From: a virus
Strand: one strand, 5' to 3'
IMG/VR virus record: IMGVR_UViG_3300029939_000041
Span: 1 to 24,706 of that record
DNA length: 24,706 bases
Position 1 is the stretch's first letter, and every line of letters starts with the position of its first letter. Shown in pieces: positions 20,772 to 24,706 of the stretch. A program made the position numbers and the translations under genes. The notes under the pieces were generated by a model. It ran no database searches, had not been told where the DNA came from, and worked only from the letters and a program-made list of their open reading frames with translations.

Positions 20772-23700
20772 ATGTACGGCACATCAGCCAACTATAAAAC
20801 ATATATCAAAAAACCTTCAAGAATTTTTGATTGCGAAGTCGTTATAGGAAGTAGAACATTTACAAATAGTGATATTATTCAAATAGTTCCGGAGATTGTG
20901 CAGCCTAGTGATGGCTTTTCTATAGGTAATACAGTATCACAAAGTATAGATATAACATTAAGGAATGATGGTGGAGTTTATGCAAGTGTTGGAGAAATAG
21001 ATGTTCAAATAGGGCTTAATACAGGTAGTTCATTTGAATATATACCTATAGGTGTATTCAATATAGACAGCGTAACCAAAACCGATTATACGGTTCAATT
21101 AACTTGCTACGATAATATGATTAAGTTTGAAACTAGTTATTCATCAAGTTTAGGAGATACACCAACATTACAACAAGTAGTGGATGAACTAGCAAATATT
21201 ACAGGCGTAGAATTTACTGGAACATTACCAAGCTATACAGTAACAAAATTGTCAGGATATACTTGTAGAGAAGTTTTGGCTTATGTTGCTAGTGTATGCG
21301 GTGGAAATGCTTATATTACACGTGATGGGAAATTCACTATAGTTTATGCAGCCGAAGTTGATTGCACTATTACAGCAGACAATTATATCAATACTGGTTA
21401 CACTATTGAAGATTCAACTTATACCATTGGCATGGTTACTTGTCAAAATACAACTACTTCATCAAGTATCACTTCTTATGATAGCTCAACAGATACAAAT
21501 TGTATAAGTGTAGGTTCTTTAACAAGTGATACAATGGAACTTACTTTTGCCAATCCGTGGGTAACTGCTTCTATATTGAATGATATTTACAATAAGCTAA
21601 ATGGATTTAGTTATTTGGGTTATGATTTGCAATGGCAAGGTGATTTAAGTTTAGACGCTGGGGATATAATTACGATAATTGATGATAAGAATGTAACAAG
21701 AACAGCGTATGTATTTGCCAATACACTCACTTATACTGGTGGATTGGTTGCGGAAACATCATCAACAGGCGAAACTAAGTCTTATAATTCTTTTAGTCCT
21801 AGCGGTTCAAATAGCCAAGATATATCAAGATTATCCGTTCAATTGCTTATAGCACAAGAAGCTATTATAACCAAGGCCAATATATCAGATTTAGAAGCGA
21901 ACAATGCAGAAATTGAAAATTTAAACGCATCAGTAGCAACGATAAATACCGCATTAATTGATTGTGCTACAATAGACCAATTAAACGCTACTAATGCTAA
22001 TATAGGCACTTTGAATGCATCAGTAGCAAATATTGATAGCGCATTAATCAATAAAGCTAATGTAGCAGATTTAACCGTAACAAATGCAACAGTAGCAAAT
22101 TTAAATGCAACAGTAGCAAATATACAATCTCTTGTAAACGGAAATCTAACAAGTGCTAATATTCAATCTTTAATTCTAACAAGTAGTAAAGTGACTGTTG
22201 ATGATGGTTTTATTACAAATGCTATGATTGAAAATTTAGATGTAGATAAAATAAATGCAGGAACTTTAAACACTAACAAAATAAGCGTTTCGTCTAGTGA
22301 TGGCAGCTTAATCATTGCAGGAGCTACACAACAATTTAAAGATAGTTCCGGATACGTTAGATTGCAGTTAGGACAGGATGCAGAAGGAAATTTTGATTTC
22401 ATTTTAACAGCATCAGATGGAACTACCACATTAATTGATGGAACAGGGGTTCACGCAAATGCTATTGCAGATAAATTAATTAAAACAAACATGGTTGCAG
22501 ACCAAGCTATTACAAACGAGCAGATTAATTATAGTAGTTTTGCAACTGGATTTAATGCAAGTACTAACACTAATTATATAAATGCCAGCCATGTTCAAGT
22601 GGATTTAACAGGCCAGACTTTAGATATTTCTTTTAGCAATTTAAATACTACGGTAAATGGATTGGAAACAACAACTAGTAGCAATACAACTTCCATAAGT
22701 GCTATACAAGGTCAAATAAGCACTTTAATTTCTAACACTACTATTACAACAGGAGGAACTACAACACAGCTTATAGATGCCTATAATGGTACGGTTGATA
22801 CTATAAACTCTATGCAAACAACTATAGGACAGCATACAAGCACATTATATACTCAAAGCGGTGAAATAAGTAGTGTCTCAAGTCAAGTTACATCAATACA
22901 AGCAGATTTGGACAGTATTGAGCTTAGTATTTCTAGTGCACAAACAACTCTAACCTCAAATAGTTCACAATTGGCATCATTGCAATTAAGCGTAAATGGA
23001 ATAAACACTAGAGTAGAAACAACTGAAACTTCTATTTCAAATTTGCAGGTGGGCGGCAGAAATTATATTTTGGCAAGTGACTTTCAAGATGATATATACA
23101 CTAATTATTGGACTTTGACGAGTCTTTATGATATCGAAACATATACCTATAATAATTATACTTATAATTCCTTAATTTGCGACAATACAAGCGATATATG
23201 GAGCGAAATAGGTCAATGTATAGATTCGCTAACATCTAACACAACTTACACCTTTAGTGCTATGTGCTATGGTGAAATGACAATTTCAATTTGTCAAATA
23301 ATTTATGATCCAACTTTAAATAGTAATAATTATATTTATAGTGAGTTAGATGTATCGAATACAGATTACACAAAAGAAATACTAACATTTACTACAAGTG
23401 CTAATGTTAGATATGGATATCTAAATATTGCAACGCCTAGAGATACAACATCAAAGATTGCATTATTGAAACTTGAACAAGGGAATGTTGCTACAGATTG
23501 GTCACCAGCACCGGAGGATACAACCCAAAGTATTACAAGTGCAGTATCACAAATAAACCAAACCACCGATTCAATAACTTTAAGCGTTTCTAGTTTGCAA
23601 AGTAGCGTCTCATCAATAAACAATACAACGTCATTACTACAGACAAGTATAAATGGTATAAATGCAAGCATAACAACATTAAATTCTAACGTGACGGCTA

Positions 23701-24437
23701 ATGACACTAATGTTTCAAGTTTACAAAGTTCTATTTCAATACTACAAGGTCAAATAACTTTAAAAGTAGAGCAATCCAATATTGACACAGCGGTTACTAC
23801 TATAAATGGACAAATTGCATCTACTAATACAACTATAAGTAGTTTACAATCACAAATAACTATTCAAGCAGGGCAGATAAGTAGTAAAGTGAGTTCCAAT
23901 GATGTTGGTACAATAATAAGTCAATCACCAACTCAAGTAATGACAGCATTTAATAATATAACAAGTTATTTTCAAGTTAATTCAAGTGGTGCAACTTTTG
24001 GTAATACGTCAAGTGGAGATTATACAACCGTAGGAAGTGGTGGTATGCAACATCATATAGGTGGTGCTAATTATGATTATATGTATATAGTTTATTCACA
24101 AAACGTCACAATGACAATTCCTAGTGGTTCAAGTTCTACAAATGCAACTTTTAGCTTCGATAGTACATTGCTTACTCTTTTAAATGGTAGAATACCAAAG
24201 GCGGTAATAATTACATCTGTAATTGATGGTGGAAATTCCACTTATTATGGTTATCAAACTTTTGGGAAAAATACAGCAGCATGGTGTAGTGGAATTACAA
24301 CTAATACATTCATACTAACAGGGTTTGCCTCATATACACAAATAAATTACTTATCTCCCGTAAATTCTGGATGTTTAGATTGGAAAAACGCTCAAGGTGG
24401 CACAACTTTAGAGATTAATGTTCTTATATTAGCATAA
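20772..24437 (+). CDS. Tail-tip hub/receptor-binding fibre protein (1221 aa)
   Basis: ATG 20772 follows GGGAGGTTTGGG. Residues 1-345 form a hub-like N-terminal domain (KPSRIFDCEVVIGSRTFTNS; later LSLDAGDIITIID), as in gpJ/hub-type tail tip proteins. Residues about 350-480 carry repeats of the type ANIxxLNAxVAxI, a trimeric coiled-coil or beta-helix stalk. About 480-755 is more beta-rich and Ser/Thr-rich. About 758-915 is a carbohydrate-binding-like module that starts with GGRNYILASDFQDD and ends KLEQGNVATDWSPAPEDT, a boundary very common in Firmicute tail proteins. A second coiled-coil (about 915-1060) leads to a C-terminal head (about 1065-1221). It likely attaches to host surface sugars. 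Confidence 0.82.
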   Translation: MYGTSANYKTYIKKPSRIFDCEVVIGSRTFTNSDIIQIVPEIVQPSDGFSIGNTVSQSIDITLRNDGGVYASVGEIDVQIGLNTGSSFEYIPIGVFNIDSVTKTDYTVQLTCYDNMIKFETSYSSSLGDTPTLQQVVDELANITGVEFTGTLPSYTVTKLSGYTCREVLAYVASVCGGNAYITRDGKFTIVYAAEVDCTITADNYINTGYTIEDSTYTIGMVTCQNTTTSSSITSYDSSTDTNCISVGSLTSDTMELTFANPWVTASILNDIYNKLNGFSYLGYDLQWQGDLSLDAGDIITIIDDKNVTRTAYVFANTLTYTGGLVAETSSTGETKSYNSFSPSGSNSQDISRLSVQLLIAQEAIITKANISDLEANNAEIENLNASVATINTALIDCATIDQLNATNANIGTLNASVANIDSALINKANVADLTVTNATVANLNATVANIQSLVNGNLTSANIQSLILTSSKVTVDDGFITNAMIENLDVDKINAGTLNTNKISVSSSDGSLIIAGATQQFKDSSGYVRLQLGQDAEGNFDFILTASDGTTTLIDGTGVHANAIADKLIKTNMVADQAITNEQINYSSFATGFNASTNTNYINASHVQVDLTGQTLDISFSNLNTTVNGLETTTSSNTTSISAIQGQISTLISNTTITTGGTTTQLIDAYNGTVDTINSMQTTIGQHTSTLYTQSGEISSVSSQVTSIQADLDSIELSISSAQTTLTSNSSQLASLQLSVNGINTRVETTETSISNLQVGGRNYILASDFQDDIYTNYWTLTSLYDIETYTYNNYTYNSLICDNTSDIWSEIGQCIDSLTSNTTYTFSAMCYGEMTISICQIIYDPTLNSNNYIYSELDVSNTDYTKEILTFTTSANVRYGYLNIATPRDTTSKIALLKLEQGNVATDWSPAPEDTTQSITSAVSQINQTTDSITLSVSSLQSSVSSINNTTSLLQTSINGINASITTLNSNVTANDTNVSSLQSSISILQGQITLKVEQSNIDTAVTTINGQIASTNTTISSLQSQITIQAGQISSKVSSNDVGTIISQSPTQVMTAFNNITSYFQVNSSGATFGNTSSGDYTTVGSGGMQHHIGGANYDYMYIVYSQNVTMTIPSGSSSTNATFSFDSTLLTLLNGRIPKAVIITSVIDGGNSTYYGYQTFGKNTAAWCSGITTNTFILTGFASYTQINYLSPVNSGCLDWKNAQGGTTLEINVLILA

Positions 24438-24449
24438 AGGAGGGAATAA

Positions 24450-24706
24450 ATGAGTAGATTAATAAGTTTAAACCTAGATGTAAACAGCAGAAAACCAACA
24501 CAATTTCAAGATTTAGTAAAAATCGGTGATGACTTATCTTTAAGTATCACCGTTTTTAATGGATCAAATTCCTACGATTTTACAAATGAATCAGTTAGCG
24601 TATTTCTAAAAAAAGCAGATAACACAAAAGTCCAACAAACTTTAACTATTAGTGGAAATGTAGTTAGTTGCGCAACATTAGATGCACAAGCAAGTACCTA
24701 TGTTGG
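24450..24706 (+). CDS. BppU-like baseplate protein, N-terminal part (cut by the window end)
   Basis: Starts at ATG 24450 after AAAGGAGGGAATAA and is still open at the last base; 85 full codons are seen. The visible part (MSRLISLNLDVNSRKPTQFQ; VKIGDDLSLSITVFNGSNSY; then DFTNESVSVFLKKAD) matches the N-terminal domain of BppU-type baseplate upper proteins, which attach receptor-binding proteins to the tail tip. The gene order, directly after the hub protein, agrees. Confidence 0.78.
   Translation, partial: MSRLISLNLDVNSRKPTQFQDLVKIGDDLSLSITVFNGSNSYDFTNESVSVFLKKADNTKVQQTLTISGNVVSCATLDAQASTYV

Overview
The window is a late-gene segment of a tailed phage or prophage of siphovirus type from a low-GC Firmicute, most likely Clostridium. 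The reasons are the strongly AT-rich sequence with AGGAGG-type ribosome binding sites before almost every gene, and a module order typical of SPP1-like clostridial phages. Apart from one small gene, all genes are on the + strand.

Layout. 1-1403: end of the early/middle region, with a 51-aa protein, an AntA-type antirepressor and a sigma-70 region 4/ArpU-like late regulator. 1404-1705: a late control region with an array of octamers repeated every 11 bp and a promoter-like sequence. 1706-6292: packaging genes. The small terminase is followed by an inserted cassette (perfect-consensus promoter, small serine recombinase, 82-aa protein). The large terminase gene is split by a group I intron (4264-5341) that carries an HNH homing endonuclease; removing the intron restores a continuous 586-aa TerL. 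6307-9079: SPP1-type portal and an SPP1 gp7-like minor head protein with a C-terminal extension that looks like a BECR-type (PBECR) nuclease, followed by a small acidic protein that could be its immunity partner. 9425-10585: accessory genes ending in a Tad1-like protein predicted to sequester the signal nucleotides of Thoeris (and possibly CBASS) defence. 10586-11117: a decayed gene remnant, a 57-aa gene on the - strand with its own promoter and operator-like palindrome, and a possible promoter for the capsid genes. 11118-14393: scaffold, major capsid protein, HeH-domain protein and four head-tail connector/completion proteins. 14404-19629: tail tube, tail assembly chaperones G and GT joined by a programmed frameshift, a zinc-ribbon membrane protein and the 1248-aa tape measure. 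19644-24706: tail-tip genes, including a 1221-aa hub/fibre protein and the start of a BppU-like baseplate protein.

How it works together. The regulator at 957-1403 probably acts on the repeat array just downstream to switch on the long late operon. TerS, TerL and portal package DNA; scaffold, capsid and minor head protein build the head; the 12704-14393 genes join it to a tail whose length is set by the tape measure. Within this order are several accessory units: recombinase cassette, intron, head-linked nuclease, Tad1-like sponge, antisense gene and zinc-ribbon protein. Many gene junctions also share a short hairpin followed by T-rich sequence, an ATG and a mini-ORF that runs into the next ribosome binding site.
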